A stretch of 64,000 nt of DNA. Source: Clostridia bacterium. GTDB lineage: Bacteria; Bacillota; Clostridia; Lachnospirales; Lachnospiraceae. Location of the stretch: contig CAJTFE010000014.1 in the NCBI GenBank assembly GCA_910575725.1, forward strand, positions 36,889 through 100,888, in the 5' to 3' direction. Positions 9,230-18,487 of this stretch are shown here, one piece after another (the stretch's first letter is position 1; every line of letters starts with the position of its first letter). The notes beneath the pieces are model-generated. The model was not told where the DNA came from. It worked only from the letters and a program-made list of their open reading frames with translations, and made no database searches. Position numbers and translations under genes: made by a program.

Positions 9230-9970
9230 ATGAAGATAGAAAATGCCATAGAGGTAAAAGATGTATCCATGTGCTTCAACCTCTCCAGGGAAAAGGTGGA
9301 CAGCATCAAGGAATACGTGATCAAGGCCTTGAAGCGCCAGCTTTTTTATGAAGAATTCTGGGCCTTGAACCAGGTAAGCTTTGAGATCCGCAAAGGGGAT
9401 TCCGTAGGGCTTGTGGGCATGAACGGATCCGGAAAGAGTACCATGCTGAAAGTCATTGCCGGCGTGCTGCGTCCCACAAAGGGAAGCGTGGAGACGGCCG
9501 GCACCATTGCCCCCATGATTGAGCTGGGAGCCGGCTTTGACCATGATCTGACGGCCCGGGAAAATATTTTTCTCAACGGGGCTCTTATCGGCTATCCAAA
9601 GGAGATGCTGGAGGAGCGGTTTGACGATATCATTGCCTTCGCCGGACTGGAGCGGTTTGTGGATGTGCCGATCAAGAACTTTTCCTCCGGCATGCTGGCC
9701 CGTCTGGGATTTTCCATTGCCACCATTGTGGATGCGGACATTCTCATTGTGGATGAGATTCTGGCTGTGGGAGATTACCAGTTTCAGAATAAATGCAAGA
9801 AGCGTATCCGGGAAATGATGGAACGCAATACCACGGTGCTGTTTGTATCCCACAGCATTGAGCAGGTGAAGGAGATCTGCAGGCACGCCATCTGGATCGA
9901 TCACGGGCAGGTGCGGATGATGGGCGAGGCGGAGGAGATCTGCGACGCCTACGAAGCGCCCGGCCGGTAG
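9230..9970 (+). CDS. Polysaccharide/teichoic acid ABC exporter ATP-binding protein (Wzt/TagH-like)
   Basis: A 246-residue ATPase with Walker A GMNGSGKST near residue 64, the signature NFSSGMLAR near 143 and Walker B ILIVDEIL near 166. The preceding phrase WALNQVSFEIRKGDSVG is typical of the O-antigen/teichoic acid export group. Unlike long Wzt proteins it stops right after the ATPase fold, so it lacks the C-terminal carbohydrate-binding domain. It works with the permease upstream. Ribosome site AGGAG. Confidence 0.93.
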   Translation: MKIENAIEVKDVSMCFNLSREKVDSIKEYVIKALKRQLFYEEFWALNQVSFEIRKGDSVGLVGMNGSGKSTMLKVIAGVLRPTKGSVETAGTIAPMIELGAGFDHDLTARENIFLNGALIGYPKEMLEERFDDIIAFAGLERFVDVPIKNFSSGMLARLGFSIATIVDADILIVDEILAVGDYQFQNKCKKRIREMMERNTTVLFVSHSIEQVKEICRHAIWIDHGQVRMMGEAEEICDAYEAPGR

Positions 9971-10000
9971 AGAGCAGGAGAGAAATACAAGAGGTAATGT

Positions 10001-11962
10001 ATGGATAACCAGGAATTACAGAACGATTATAAAAAATTGTACGAGGCGGAGCGGGAGAAGACAGAGGTTCTCCTGAGCAAAATTGAGGAATCCGAGAAAG
10101 AGATTGAGGAGCTGCGCTTCAAGCTGGACCGCATAAAGAACAGCTTTGCCTGGAAGCTTTCTGTTCCTCTGCGCAAAGGGCTTCATTTTTATGAGAAAAC
10201 CAGGGATCGGCTTACCCGGTACGGCTCCATTCCGGGTCTGATGCGGAAGGTCCGCAGCAAGATCCAGGAGCGTAAAAACATGAAGCGTCACGGAACGGCC
10301 AGCTTTCCAACGCCGGAGGAGGCAAAGTCCCAGAGGGAGACGGTTTTTGAGCATAAGGTAAAGTTCAGTATTCTGGTGCCTCTTTACAATACGCCGGAGA
10401 AGTTTCTGACGGATATGCTGGATTCCGTCAAAAACCAGACCTACGAAAACTGGGAGCTGTGCCTGGCGGACGGAAGTGATCATGAGCATGCTTATGTGGG
10501 AGAAATCTGTGCGAAATACAAAGCAGAGGATAGCCGCATTGTTTACCATGTGCTGGATCACAATTATGGAATATCCGGCAATACCAATGAATGCTTAAAG
10601 CTGGCATCCGGCGATTACATCGGCCTGTTTGATCACGACGATATCCTGCATCCGGCAGCGCTTTTTGAATATGCAAAAGCAATCAATGAGACAGGGGCGG
10701 ATTATATATACTGTGATGAGATAACTTTTGAGGGCGACAGCATTGATCACATGATTGTGCTGCACTTTAAACCGGATTTTGCCATTGATAACTTAAGGGG
10801 AAACAATTATATCTGCCATTTTTCCGCATTTTCCAGGGAGCTTCTGGATGAGGCAGGGGTATTTCGCAGCGCTTATGACGGAAGCCAGGATCACGATATG
10901 ATCCTGAGGCTTACCGCAAAGGCCCGGAAGGTGTACCATGTGCCAAAAGCTCTGTATTACTGGAGATCCCACAAGGCTTCCGTAGCCCAGGATATCAATG
11001 CCAAGACCTATGCGGTAGATGCGGCCAAGAGGGCGGTGCATGATCACATTCTGGATGTCTACGGGATGGATGCCAAGGTGGAGAGCACCCGGGCTTTCCC
11101 GACAATCTTTCGGATCCGCTATCCTCTGCTGGAGAAGCCGCTGATCTCCATTGTGATTCCCAACAAGGATCATATGGAGGATTTGTCCCGGTGTGTGGAA
11201 TCCATTGTGAGTAAGTCCACTTATCCCAATTATGAGATTATCGTGGTGGAGAATAACAGCGAGACAAAGGAAATCTTTGACTATTACAAGGCGTTGGAGC
11301 ACAATGAGCGGATCCGCGTTGTGAAGTATGAGGGAGACTTTAATTATTCCCGGATCAATAACTTCGGCGTGTCCTTTGCAGGCGGAAAGTATGTGCTTCT
11401 GCTGAACAATGATATGAAGATCATTACCCGGGAGTGGATGGAGGAGCTTCTGATGTATGCCCAGAGGCCGGATGTTGCGGCAGTAGGCGGGAAGCTTTAC
11501 TATGCGGACAATTCCATCCAGCACGCCGGCATTGTCATCGGCCTTGGCGCCCACCGTGCGGCGGGACACACCCATTATAAGGATGACAAGATGCACCTGG
11601 GCTATATGGGGCGGCTCTGCTATGCCCAGGATGTGACGGCCGTGACAGGAGCCTGCCTTCTTGTGGAAAGAAAGCAGTATGAGGAGGTCGGGGGCTTAGA
11701 TGAGACCTTCAGCGTGGCCTTCAACGACGTGGACTTCTGCTTAAAGCTCCGCAAAGCCGGGTATCTGAACGTGTTCACGCCTTTTTGCGAGCTCTTCCAT
11801 TATGAATCTAAGACAAGAGGTATGGAGGAGGGGGAGAAGCTTAGGCGGTTTCAGAATGAGGTAGCTCTGTTCCAGAAAAAATGGAGGGCGGAGCTGGAGG
11901 CAGGCGATCCTTACTTTAATCCAAACTTTTCTCTGGATTATTCGGATTATACGATAAAATAG
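10001..11962 (+). CDS. Bifunctional GT2 glycosyltransferase with N-terminal coiled coil
   Basis: A 653-residue protein with two GT2 domains. Residues 1-50 are a charged coiled coil, then a basic helix. The first domain begins FSILVPLYNTPEKF near residue 117 with LFDHDD as its metal motif near 208. The second begins LISIVIPNKDHMEDL near 375 with LLNNDM near 467. Two linked GT2 domains are common in enzymes that add two different sugars or make alternating polymers at the cytoplasmic face. No membrane helix is evident. It follows the ABC exporter by 30 bases. Confidence 0.88.
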   Translation: MDNQELQNDYKKLYEAEREKTEVLLSKIEESEKEIEELRFKLDRIKNSFAWKLSVPLRKGLHFYEKTRDRLTRYGSIPGLMRKVRSKIQERKNMKRHGTASFPTPEEAKSQRETVFEHKVKFSILVPLYNTPEKFLTDMLDSVKNQTYENWELCLADGSDHEHAYVGEICAKYKAEDSRIVYHVLDHNYGISGNTNECLKLASGDYIGLFDHDDILHPAALFEYAKAINETGADYIYCDEITFEGDSIDHMIVLHFKPDFAIDNLRGNNYICHFSAFSRELLDEAGVFRSAYDGSQDHDMILRLTAKARKVYHVPKALYYWRSHKASVAQDINAKTYAVDAAKRAVHDHILDVYGMDAKVESTRAFPTIFRIRYPLLEKPLISIVIPNKDHMEDLSRCVESIVSKSTYPNYEIIVVENNSETKEIFDYYKALEHNERIRVVKYEGDFNYSRINNFGVSFAGGKYVLLLNNDMKIITREWMEELLMYAQRPDVAAVGGKLYYADNSIQHAGIVIGLGAHRAAGHTHYKDDKMHLGYMGRLCYAQDVTAVTGACLLVERKQYEEVGGLDETFSVAFNDVDFCLKLRKAGYLNVFTPFCELFHYESKTRGMEEGEKLRRFQNEVALFQKKWRAELEAGDPYFNPNFSLDYSDYTIK

Positions 11963-11967
11963 CAGGC

Positions 11968-12011
11968 GCTGCCGGGCTTTCCATTCGGAAGCGGATGGGA
12001 AGTCCGGCAGC
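11968..12011 (+). repeat. Strong intergenic hairpin of the TGCCGG/CCGGCA family
   Basis: GCTGCCGGGCTTTCC pairs with GGGAAGTCCGGCAGC across a loop of about 14 bases. No T-run follows, and the ribosome site of the next gene begins directly after it. It is similar in sequence to the terminator stems at 34105 and 40911. Confidence 0.6.
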
Positions 12012-12025
12012 AGGAGAGAAAGACT

Positions 12026-13786
12026 ATGGTTATCACAGATAAAACATATAGAATCATAGAAAAAGGCATAGCGGTACTGGCAGCCTTTCTGGCGGTGGAG
12101 GGCTTTCAGCTTCTCTACTTAATCCGGGGGTCGAGCACCATGTTTGCCAACAGTGTTTTCAGCACCCTTGTTTTTGCCGCCTTTCTATTCCTGGGGTTTC
12201 ACATTGTCAGCCGGGAGTTTGATCGGCGCACGCTTCTCTTTGGCCTGGCCGGAGGGTTTCTGGCATCTGTTTTGACCTGTATGGGCTTATCTGTGCATTA
12301 TCTGGACACCATCTGGACTAAAAATACGTTTCTGGCAATGTTCTTTCTCACACCTTTCTTTGGAGGATGTATGAGCCTGGTTCTTACTTCCATGAAGGAA
12401 GGGCGCAGCCTGCAATCAGCAGAAGAAAAGCCTGGACAGCGCTGGTTTCTTCTTTGCTGGCTTCTGCTGTTTTTATCCTGGATGCCGGTGCTTCTGGCTT
12501 CCTGGCCGGGAATTTTTTCTTATGATTCAGGCACTCAGCTTGTCAGCTATGTGGACGGCCAGGTGTCGGGACATCATCCCATTCTTCATACGTATCTTCT
12601 TGGAATCTGCAGGAGGGCGGGCCTTGCCCTGCTGGGCAGCAGGAACGCCGGGGCGGTCTTGTACTGTCTGATACAGATGGCTGCCATGTCGGGAATGTAC
12701 GCATATGTCTGCCGTTATTTGAAGAAGAAGCAGGCTCCAAGGTGGCTGCAGATAGGAACCTTTGTGTTTCTGGCTTTTCATCCAATCAACGGCCTTATGG
12801 CCGTATGCGCCACAAAGGATTCGATATTTACGGCGTTGTTTGCCGTATTTATGATACAGCTTCTGGAGATGGCGGAGCACAGGGAGGGATTTTTTTCTTC
12901 CGTGAGACGGCAGGGATACTTCTGCTTAAGCGTATTTGCCCTCTTTGTCTTCCGGAACAATGGATTTCACACCTTTTTACTGAGTATTCCCTTCTTTTTG
13001 TGGACCTTTAAAAAATACTGGAAGCGAATGGGGATTCTGATCCTGATCTGCCTCGGCCTTTACGGGCTGTATACCGGCCCTGTCTACAAGATCCTTGGGG
13101 TGGAAAAGGGAAATCCCAGGGAAATGTGCTGCGTGCTGATGCAGTCTGCGGCCCGTGTTTACAATATGGACAATCTGGGACTTACGGAGGAGGAAAAGGA
13201 GATTTTTCTTTCGATTATCCGGGAAGAGGGAATGCAGTCTTATCTGTCCTGGTTTGCAGATCCGGTGAAGGCGCATTTTAACGGAAACAAATTTTTTGAG
13301 AATCCGGGCCCTTTTCTGAAAGCATGGTTCCAAGTGGGAATGCGCCATAAGAAGCTCTACATCGATTCCTTTCTGGCTAATACTTATGGGTACTGGTATC
13401 CGGGAAATTCAGATCATGGAAGAGATTATGTGGAATACTTCTGTTCGGAGGTACGTGAGGATGTGGATGTAGTGATGGCGCCGAAGCTTCCTGCACTGTC
13501 GGAGTTTTACAGGAAGCTTTCCCAGGAATATTCCTTCAAAAACGTACCGGTGATTTCGGCTTCCTTTAATCTGGGGGCATATACCTGGCTGCTGTTGTTC
13601 GCCTTTCTTCTTCTGCTTTACCGGAGGCAGTATGGAGAGATGATTCTGGTGATTCCGCTGTTTATGTATCTTGTGACCACGATGCTGGGGCCTATTGTGA
13701 CAATGCGGTATCATTATCCGGTGATAGCCTGCGGCCCGCTGATTTTGTTTCTCATATGGAGAGGTAAGGGAGAATGGATAAAATAG
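12026..13786 (+). CDS. Multi-pass membrane protein, DUF6020-like, probable GT-C glycosyltransferase
   Basis: A 586-residue protein with about twelve hydrophobic segments. Conserved-looking loop motifs are WPGIFSYDSGTQ near residue 160, GHHPILHT near 187 and ATKDSIFTALFA near 263. I associate the SYDSGTQ loop with the DUF6020 family, though I cannot confirm it without a search. An acidic external loop beside a coupled GT2 gene (13-base overlap) suggests transfer of a polyprenyl-linked sugar outside the membrane. Substrate unknown. Confidence 0.65.
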   Translation: MVITDKTYRIIEKGIAVLAAFLAVEGFQLLYLIRGSSTMFANSVFSTLVFAAFLFLGFHIVSREFDRRTLLFGLAGGFLASVLTCMGLSVHYLDTIWTKNTFLAMFFLTPFFGGCMSLVLTSMKEGRSLQSAEEKPGQRWFLLCWLLLFLSWMPVLLASWPGIFSYDSGTQLVSYVDGQVSGHHPILHTYLLGICRRAGLALLGSRNAGAVLYCLIQMAAMSGMYAYVCRYLKKKQAPRWLQIGTFVFLAFHPINGLMAVCATKDSIFTALFAVFMIQLLEMAEHREGFFSSVRRQGYFCLSVFALFVFRNNGFHTFLLSIPFFLWTFKKYWKRMGILILICLGLYGLYTGPVYKILGVEKGNPREMCCVLMQSAARVYNMDNLGLTEEEKEIFLSIIREEGMQSYLSWFADPVKAHFNGNKFFENPGPFLKAWFQVGMRHKKLYIDSFLANTYGYWYPGNSDHGRDYVEYFCSEVREDVDVVMAPKLPALSEFYRKLSQEYSFKNVPVISASFNLGAYTWLLLFAFLLLLYRRQYGEMILVIPLFMYLVTTMLGPIVTMRYHYPVIACGPLILFLIWRGKGEWIK

Positions 13787-14727
13787 CAGTACTGATTCCC
13801 TGTTATAATGAGAGTAAAACGATAAAAAAGGTAGTGGAGGATTTCTGCCGGGAGCTTCCGGAGGCGGCGATCTATGTCTATGACAATAATTCTACCGACG
13901 GGACGGCCGTGATTGCAAGAGCTGCCGGAGCTGTGGTGCGTATAGAACGGCACCAGGGTAAGGGGAATGTCATACGCCGGATGTTCCGGGAGATTGACGC
14001 CCAGGTTTATGTGATGGTGGACGGGGACGACACGTATCCGGCGGAAGCCGCTCCGGAGATGGTAAGAAGGATTCTGGAGGAGCAGGCGGATATGGTGGTG
14101 GGAGACAGGCTTTCCTCCACTTATTATACGGAAAATAAGCGCCCTTTCCATAATTTTGGGAATTCCTTTGTGAAGAACTGCATCAACCGCTTTTTTGATA
14201 CGGACATCCAGGATATTATGACTGGCTACCGGGCTTTCAGCTTTCCTTTTGTAAAGACATTTCCCGTACTTTCCAGGGGATTCGAGATTGAGACGGAGAT
14301 GAGCATTCATGCGGCAGACAAGCATATGCAGGTGGACAATGTGATCATTGAATACCGTGACCGCCCAGAGGGAAGCGAGTCGAAGCTCAATACTTTTTCC
14401 GACGGCTTTAAGGTTCTGACGAGGATTCTGAACCTGTATAAGAATTACAAGCCCTTCAGCTTTTTTTCACTGCTGTCGGCAGTGCTGGCAGTGCTGGGCA
14501 TTGGCTTTCTGATTCCGGTGATTATGGAATATGTTAAGACCGGGCTGGTTCCGAAATTTCCAACCTTGATTGTGTGCTGCTTTGTGCTGGCTGCGTCCCT
14601 TCAATCCTTCTTTGCCGGACTGGTTCTTCAAAGCATTGAGCAGAAGAATAAGCAGGATTTTGAGATGCTTTTGATACAGGTGCAGGAGATCTATGAGCAT
14701 AAGTGTAAGAGTGGGGAAGGAATGTAG
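13774..14727 (+). CDS. GT2 polyprenyl-phosphate glycosyltransferase with two C-terminal helices
   Basis: A 317-residue GT2 starting DKIAVLIPCYNESKTI, with VDGDDTYPAEA (DxDD metal site) near residue 90 and KGNVIRRMFREI typical of dolichol-phosphate mannosyltransferase-like enzymes. Two hydrophobic helices follow near residues 230-290. It overlaps the DUF6020-like gene by 13 bases and is preceded by GAGAGGTAAGGGAG. It probably supplies a polyprenyl-phosphate sugar to one or more of the adjacent membrane transferases. Confidence 0.85.
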   Translation: MDKIAVLIPCYNESKTIKKVVEDFCRELPEAAIYVYDNNSTDGTAVIARAAGAVVRIERHQGKGNVIRRMFREIDAQVYVMVDGDDTYPAEAAPEMVRRILEEQADMVVGDRLSSTYYTENKRPFHNFGNSFVKNCINRFFDTDIQDIMTGYRAFSFPFVKTFPVLSRGFEIETEMSIHAADKHMQVDNVIIEYRDRPEGSESKLNTFSDGFKVLTRILNLYKNYKPFSFFSLLSAVLAVLGIGFLIPVIMEYVKTGLVPKFPTLIVCCFVLAASLQSFFAGLVLQSIEQKNKQDFEMLLIQVQEIYEHKCKSGEGM

Positions 14728-14731
14728 GAGG

Positions 14732-16465
14732 ATGAGAAAGGACAGCTGCCGGGCAGGCATGAGCTTCGTGCTCTCCCTTGCCTTTTCTGCTTTCTATGGT
14801 TTTATCATTTATAAAGCCATAGGCTTTTTATATGCTATCGGCGACGATGTAATTATGCGGGACATCGCAAGCGGGGCCTTTACGGGAAGACCGGACGGGC
14901 ACCTGATTTTTGTCAAGTACGCCCTGGGATTTATCCTCAGCCGGTTTTATCTGTTGAATCCTCAAGTGGACTGGTATGGTTTTTTTATGGCTGGTACGCT
15001 CTTTTTGGCCCTGGCAGTGATTTTATACAGGGGGCTGTCGGCAAAGAAGGAAATTCTCTGGAAAGGACTTTATCTGGTTCTGACCTTGAGCCTTTTTACC
15101 TTGGTGATGGTATTTCATGCGGCGCAGTTTGAGTGGACTGTCAGTGCGGCGATGCTGGGGGCCTCGGGGCTGTACCTTTATATCACAAAAACGGAATCTG
15201 GAAAATGGCAGTGTATTTTGGAAGAGGTTCTTATCTGGGCTCTGCTTTTTTTGACCTTCTGCATTCGGACAGACGTATTTTTTATGGTGCTGCCGGGCTT
15301 TGGCATTTCTTTTTTGTGGAAATTTGTGAAGGGAAAAAAGGGGGTTATAAAGCTCTGTTTTTTGGAACTGGTTCTGCCGGCGGCTGTGTTTGTAACGGCC
15401 GGCGCTGTAATGCTGATGGAATCGGCGGCATATAAGGGAGAAGGCTGGGAGGAGTTTCGAAAGTTCCAGGAAGCTCGTACTCAAGTTTATGATTATTCCG
15501 GTGTTCCCTCTTACGAAGCAGATCCGGCCTTTTTTGATGAGCTTGGGCTTAGTGAGCACGAGGCGCGCAATCTCCGCCATTATGCCCTTTATCTTATAGA
15601 AGGCATGGATTGGGAGCTGATGGAGGCCTTTTGTGAGGAGTCTCAGCGCCAGAATAACATGGAAACCGGCTTTCTGGAACGGATAAAGGGAGGAATTTCC
15701 CTGGCTCTTAGGCAGTTTGTCCAAAAAGAATATTTCCCAGCCAGCCTGCCTATGCTGCTGCTTCTGGCTGGTGTTCTGGCATTGGCCTTTCTGTATGAGA
15801 AGAGAGCATTGTTTCCTTTGGCATTGTTCTGGATGGCGGAGGGCGTGCTCTGGCTTGCGTTGGGATACGTGGGGCGGCTTCCGGAGCGTGTGGCATTTTC
15901 CCTGCATCTGACGGCGCTTCTTGCCATGGCCGCTTACTTTTACCGGCTGTATGAGAAGGAAGAGAGGGGAATCTCTTTGAAGATAAAGGCAGTCACAGTA
16001 TCCGGCTTTTTGGTTCTTATTTTGGCAGGCGCTGCCTTTCAGTGGAAAGCATCTGCGGACTCCAACCGGATGAAGGCAGCCAGGGACGGCAATTACCAGT
16101 TGTTCAAGGATGCCTGTAAGGAAGAGCCGGAGAAACTTTTCTTTGTGGAAACCTTTATGGCAGAGCCTATTGGGGGAGCCGCTGTTACGGGCCGGGGAAA
16201 TTTTGCGCAGAATAATTGCATAACTCTGGGAGATTGGTACAGTACCTCCCCCCTTGACCAGGAGCGTATGAAAAACCTTGGCATAGACGATGTGGAGGAA
16301 TCCATTGTGTCGAATCCGGATGCATTTCTGGTGGTGAGGGATGTGGAGGATCCAGGCTTTCTCGGAAGCTATTTTGCATACAAATATCCGGAATATTCCC
16401 TTGAATTAAGGGAGGTAAAAATGATAGAAGACAGATGCTATTATCTGTATCAGATACAGAGGTGA
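14732..16465 (+). CDS. Multi-pass membrane protein, GT-C-like (tandem paralogue A)
   Basis: A roughly 577-residue membrane protein with about eleven hydrophobic segments and a soluble C-terminal region. An early external loop reads GDDVIMRD near residue 37, followed by TGRPDGHL and DWYGFF. These motifs recur in the next gene (NDDVAMRN, TGSPDAHL, DWYGLA), so the two are tandem paralogues. The DD pair in the first loop suggests a GT-C glycosyltransferase. The start is uncertain: the ATG at 14732 has GGGGAAGG upstream, and one at 14693 has AGGAG but overlaps the previous gene by 35 bases. Confidence 0.7.
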   Translation: MRKDSCRAGMSFVLSLAFSAFYGFIIYKAIGFLYAIGDDVIMRDIASGAFTGRPDGHLIFVKYALGFILSRFYLLNPQVDWYGFFMAGTLFLALAVILYRGLSAKKEILWKGLYLVLTLSLFTLVMVFHAAQFEWTVSAAMLGASGLYLYITKTESGKWQCILEEVLIWALLFLTFCIRTDVFFMVLPGFGISFLWKFVKGKKGVIKLCFLELVLPAAVFVTAGAVMLMESAAYKGEGWEEFRKFQEARTQVYDYSGVPSYEADPAFFDELGLSEHEARNLRHYALYLIEGMDWELMEAFCEESQRQNNMETGFLERIKGGISLALRQFVQKEYFPASLPMLLLLAGVLALAFLYEKRALFPLALFWMAEGVLWLALGYVGRLPERVAFSLHLTALLAMAAYFYRLYEKEERGISLKIKAVTVSGFLVLILAGAAFQWKASADSNRMKAARDGNYQLFKDACKEEPEKLFFVETFMAEPIGGAAVTGRGNFAQNNCITLGDWYSTSPLDQERMKNLGIDDVEESIVSNPDAFLVVRDVEDPGFLGSYFAYKYPEYSLELREVKMIEDRCYYLYQIQR

Positions 16466-16473
16466 AGATGCCT

Positions 16474-18336
16474 ATGAAACAGACCGAAAAAGGCCTCCCG
16501 AATCTGGGAGCGCTCCTGCTTGCATTTTTCATAACAGGAATATATTTTGTATTTATTTATCAGATGCTTCCTTTTATTTATGACATCAACGATGATGTGG
16601 CCATGCGCAATGTGGCGGCAGGGGTGATAACAGGTTCTCCGGACGCACACCTGCTTCATATCAAATACCTGCTGGGTTTGGTGATTGCCGGTTTCTACAG
16701 GCTGCTCCCGGGATTTGACTGGTACGGGCTGGCGCTCATTGGGATCATGCTCTTTTCCTTGGTAATGGTTTTATATCGGGGGCTGGCGGCGAAAAAAGGG
16801 ATTCTCTGGAAGCTTTGCTATACAGCGTTGACGCTGCTTCTTTTTACCTGTACAGGTCTTAGGCATGTAACAGCCTTCCAGTGGACGGTGACAGCCGCCA
16901 TGGCAGGTTCGGCAGGAATCTATCTCTTTTATACAGCGGACAGGGACAGCGGCTTCTGGACCCGGATGGAAGAGGGGACAGCCGTATTTCTGCTCCTCCT
17001 TTCCCTGGCAGTCCGGGATGACGTGTTTCTTATGGTGCTCCCTGTAGCCGCTCTGTGCTTCTGGTGGAAATATGGTTCTGTGGGTAAGAGCAGCCTGGCA
17101 GATATTGAATACCAAAAGAAACTGCGGCTTTATTTTACAACAGAAAATGGAAAAAGCTGGAATGTCCAGTGGAAAGGATGGAATGCGGCCCTTTCCCATA
17201 TAAATGTTATTTTGGGACTTCTGGCAGGCATCCTGGTTCTCTTGGGGACGGAAGGCCTTGCTTACCGTTCTATGGAGTGGAGGGAATTTTGTGCCTACAA
17301 TGTAAACCGGGAAGCTATTATGGATTATTATGGACTTAAGAATTACGAGGAGGATCCGGCGTTTTTCGATTCCCTGGGGATTACCCCAGAGGAGGCGGAG
17401 AATCTGCAGAGATACTCTCTTTATCTGGTGGAGGATCTGTACAGCGAGAAAATGGCAGCCCTTGCCGAGCATTCCCGTGAAGTTTATATCCGGGAGCATC
17501 CCTTTGGACAGCGGATATCTACGGCAGTGGAAAAGATTGACAGCCACCTGGGAGAGGAAGACTATCATCCGGTGAATCTTCTGTGTCTTGGGCTTTTGGC
17601 CGGAGTTCTGGGGCTCTGCTTTGGCAGAAACAGAAGACAGCTTGGCCTTGTGCTGTCGGTTACCGGCGTATGGGCCGCTTACTGGTTCTATCTGGGATAC
17701 CGGGATCGTATTGTGGAACGGGTTGGCTTTGCTTTGTATCTTTTGATGCTTTTGACGATGCTGGCTGTATGGTATCGGGTTGTTTTCCTGGAGCATGCAG
17801 GGGAAGATACGGGGAGCAAAGGAGGGAAGCTTACGGGAAGGCTGCTTACAGTGGGAGCTTTTGTACTTCTGGCTCTTTTTACCGGCCCTGCGTGGAAAGC
17901 CGTGAAGGAAAATAATACGGCGAGACGGGATTATAATCTGGAATTCCTGGATGTGAACCGTTATATGGCAGAGCATATGGAAAATGTCTACTTTATGACG
18001 ACCTTTTCCATTGAGACTTACACGGATAATTTTACTGTTTCCAGGGATTTTGCTTTCAGCAATCTGCTGTCTGTGGGAGGCTGGCATACCTTTTCGCCTC
18101 TGGAAAATGTGAAGAATGAAAAGCTGGGCATTACGGATCCCAAAAAGGACCTGGCTGAGAAGGAGCAGGTATATCTCATTTCCCTGGAGCAGGTGAATCT
18201 GCGCTATATGAATCGCTATTATGAAAGCGTGTACGGCGACGGCTACCAGGGAATGGAGCTTGTGGATAAGCTGGACTATGGAGAGCGGATTTTTGAGGTG
18301 TATCGGCTTTGCGTTAAGCCCTTGGGGAAGGCCTAA
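16474..18336 (+). CDS. Multi-pass membrane protein, GT-C-like (tandem paralogue B)
   Basis: A 620-residue paralogue of the preceding protein with the same order of motifs: NDDVAMRN near residue 39, TGSPDAHL, DWYGLALIG and YRGLAAKKGILWK. About eleven hydrophobic segments are followed by a C-terminal region with NFTVSRDFAFSN. The ATG at 16474 lies 8 bases after GAGGTGA; an ATG two codons earlier is closer. Start and stop are nearly coupled to the upstream gene. Two diverged copies suggest two acceptor or donor specificities. The intergenic repeat begins directly after the stop. Confidence 0.7.
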   Translation: MKQTEKGLPNLGALLLAFFITGIYFVFIYQMLPFIYDINDDVAMRNVAAGVITGSPDAHLLHIKYLLGLVIAGFYRLLPGFDWYGLALIGIMLFSLVMVLYRGLAAKKGILWKLCYTALTLLLFTCTGLRHVTAFQWTVTAAMAGSAGIYLFYTADRDSGFWTRMEEGTAVFLLLLSLAVRDDVFLMVLPVAALCFWWKYGSVGKSSLADIEYQKKLRLYFTTENGKSWNVQWKGWNAALSHINVILGLLAGILVLLGTEGLAYRSMEWREFCAYNVNREAIMDYYGLKNYEEDPAFFDSLGITPEEAENLQRYSLYLVEDLYSEKMAALAEHSREVYIREHPFGQRISTAVEKIDSHLGEEDYHPVNLLCLGLLAGVLGLCFGRNRRQLGLVLSVTGVWAAYWFYLGYRDRIVERVGFALYLLMLLTMLAVWYRVVFLEHAGEDTGSKGGKLTGRLLTVGAFVLLALFTGPAWKAVKENNTARRDYNLEFLDVNRYMAEHMENVYFMTTFSIETYTDNFTVSRDFAFSNLLSVGGWHTFSPLENVKNEKLGITDPKKDLAEKEQVYLISLEQVNLRYMNRYYESVYGDGYQGMELVDKLDYGERIFEVYRLCVKPLGKA

Positions 18337-18340
18337 GTGT

Positions 18341-18366
18341 GCTGAGAGGGATATTACGGAACTGGA
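18341..18366 (+). repeat. Partial palindromic leader element (right end only)
   Basis: GCTGAGAGGGATATTACGG then AACTGG is a right-end fragment of the element. It sits directly before the full copy at 18369, giving a tandem arrangement after the stop of the membrane-protein gene. Confidence 0.65.
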
Positions 18367-18368
18367 AA

Positions 18369-18475
18369 CAGTAATATCCCCGAAGTACATAGAACAATTT
18401 ACGGACGCATGTATTGCGGCCGGAAATTGTTCTCAGTGAAGATGTGCTGAGAGGGATATTACGGAACTGGAATAG
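18369..18475 (+). repeat. Palindromic leader element (copy 2), before the aminotransferase
   Basis: The left arm CAGTAATATCCCCGAAG at 18369 pairs with GAGGGATATTACGG at 18451-18464. The inner arm AGAACAATTT at 18391-18400 pairs perfectly with AAATTGTTCT at 18424-18433. In the copy at 37063 the inner arms have changed on both sides, which keeps the pairing. The right end AACTGGAATAG runs into the ribosome site. Confidence 0.8.
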
Positions 18476-18487
18476 AAAGGAAAAGTA

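Noticed and set aside
9005..9904. A 299-codon minus-strand frame across the ABC exporter genes
   Set aside because: It lies fully antisense to two clear genes and has no recognisable domain.
16771..18390. A 539-codon open frame antisense to the second tandem membrane protein
   Set aside because: No ribosome site or family motif, composition of a shadow frame, and the plus-strand gene is well supported.
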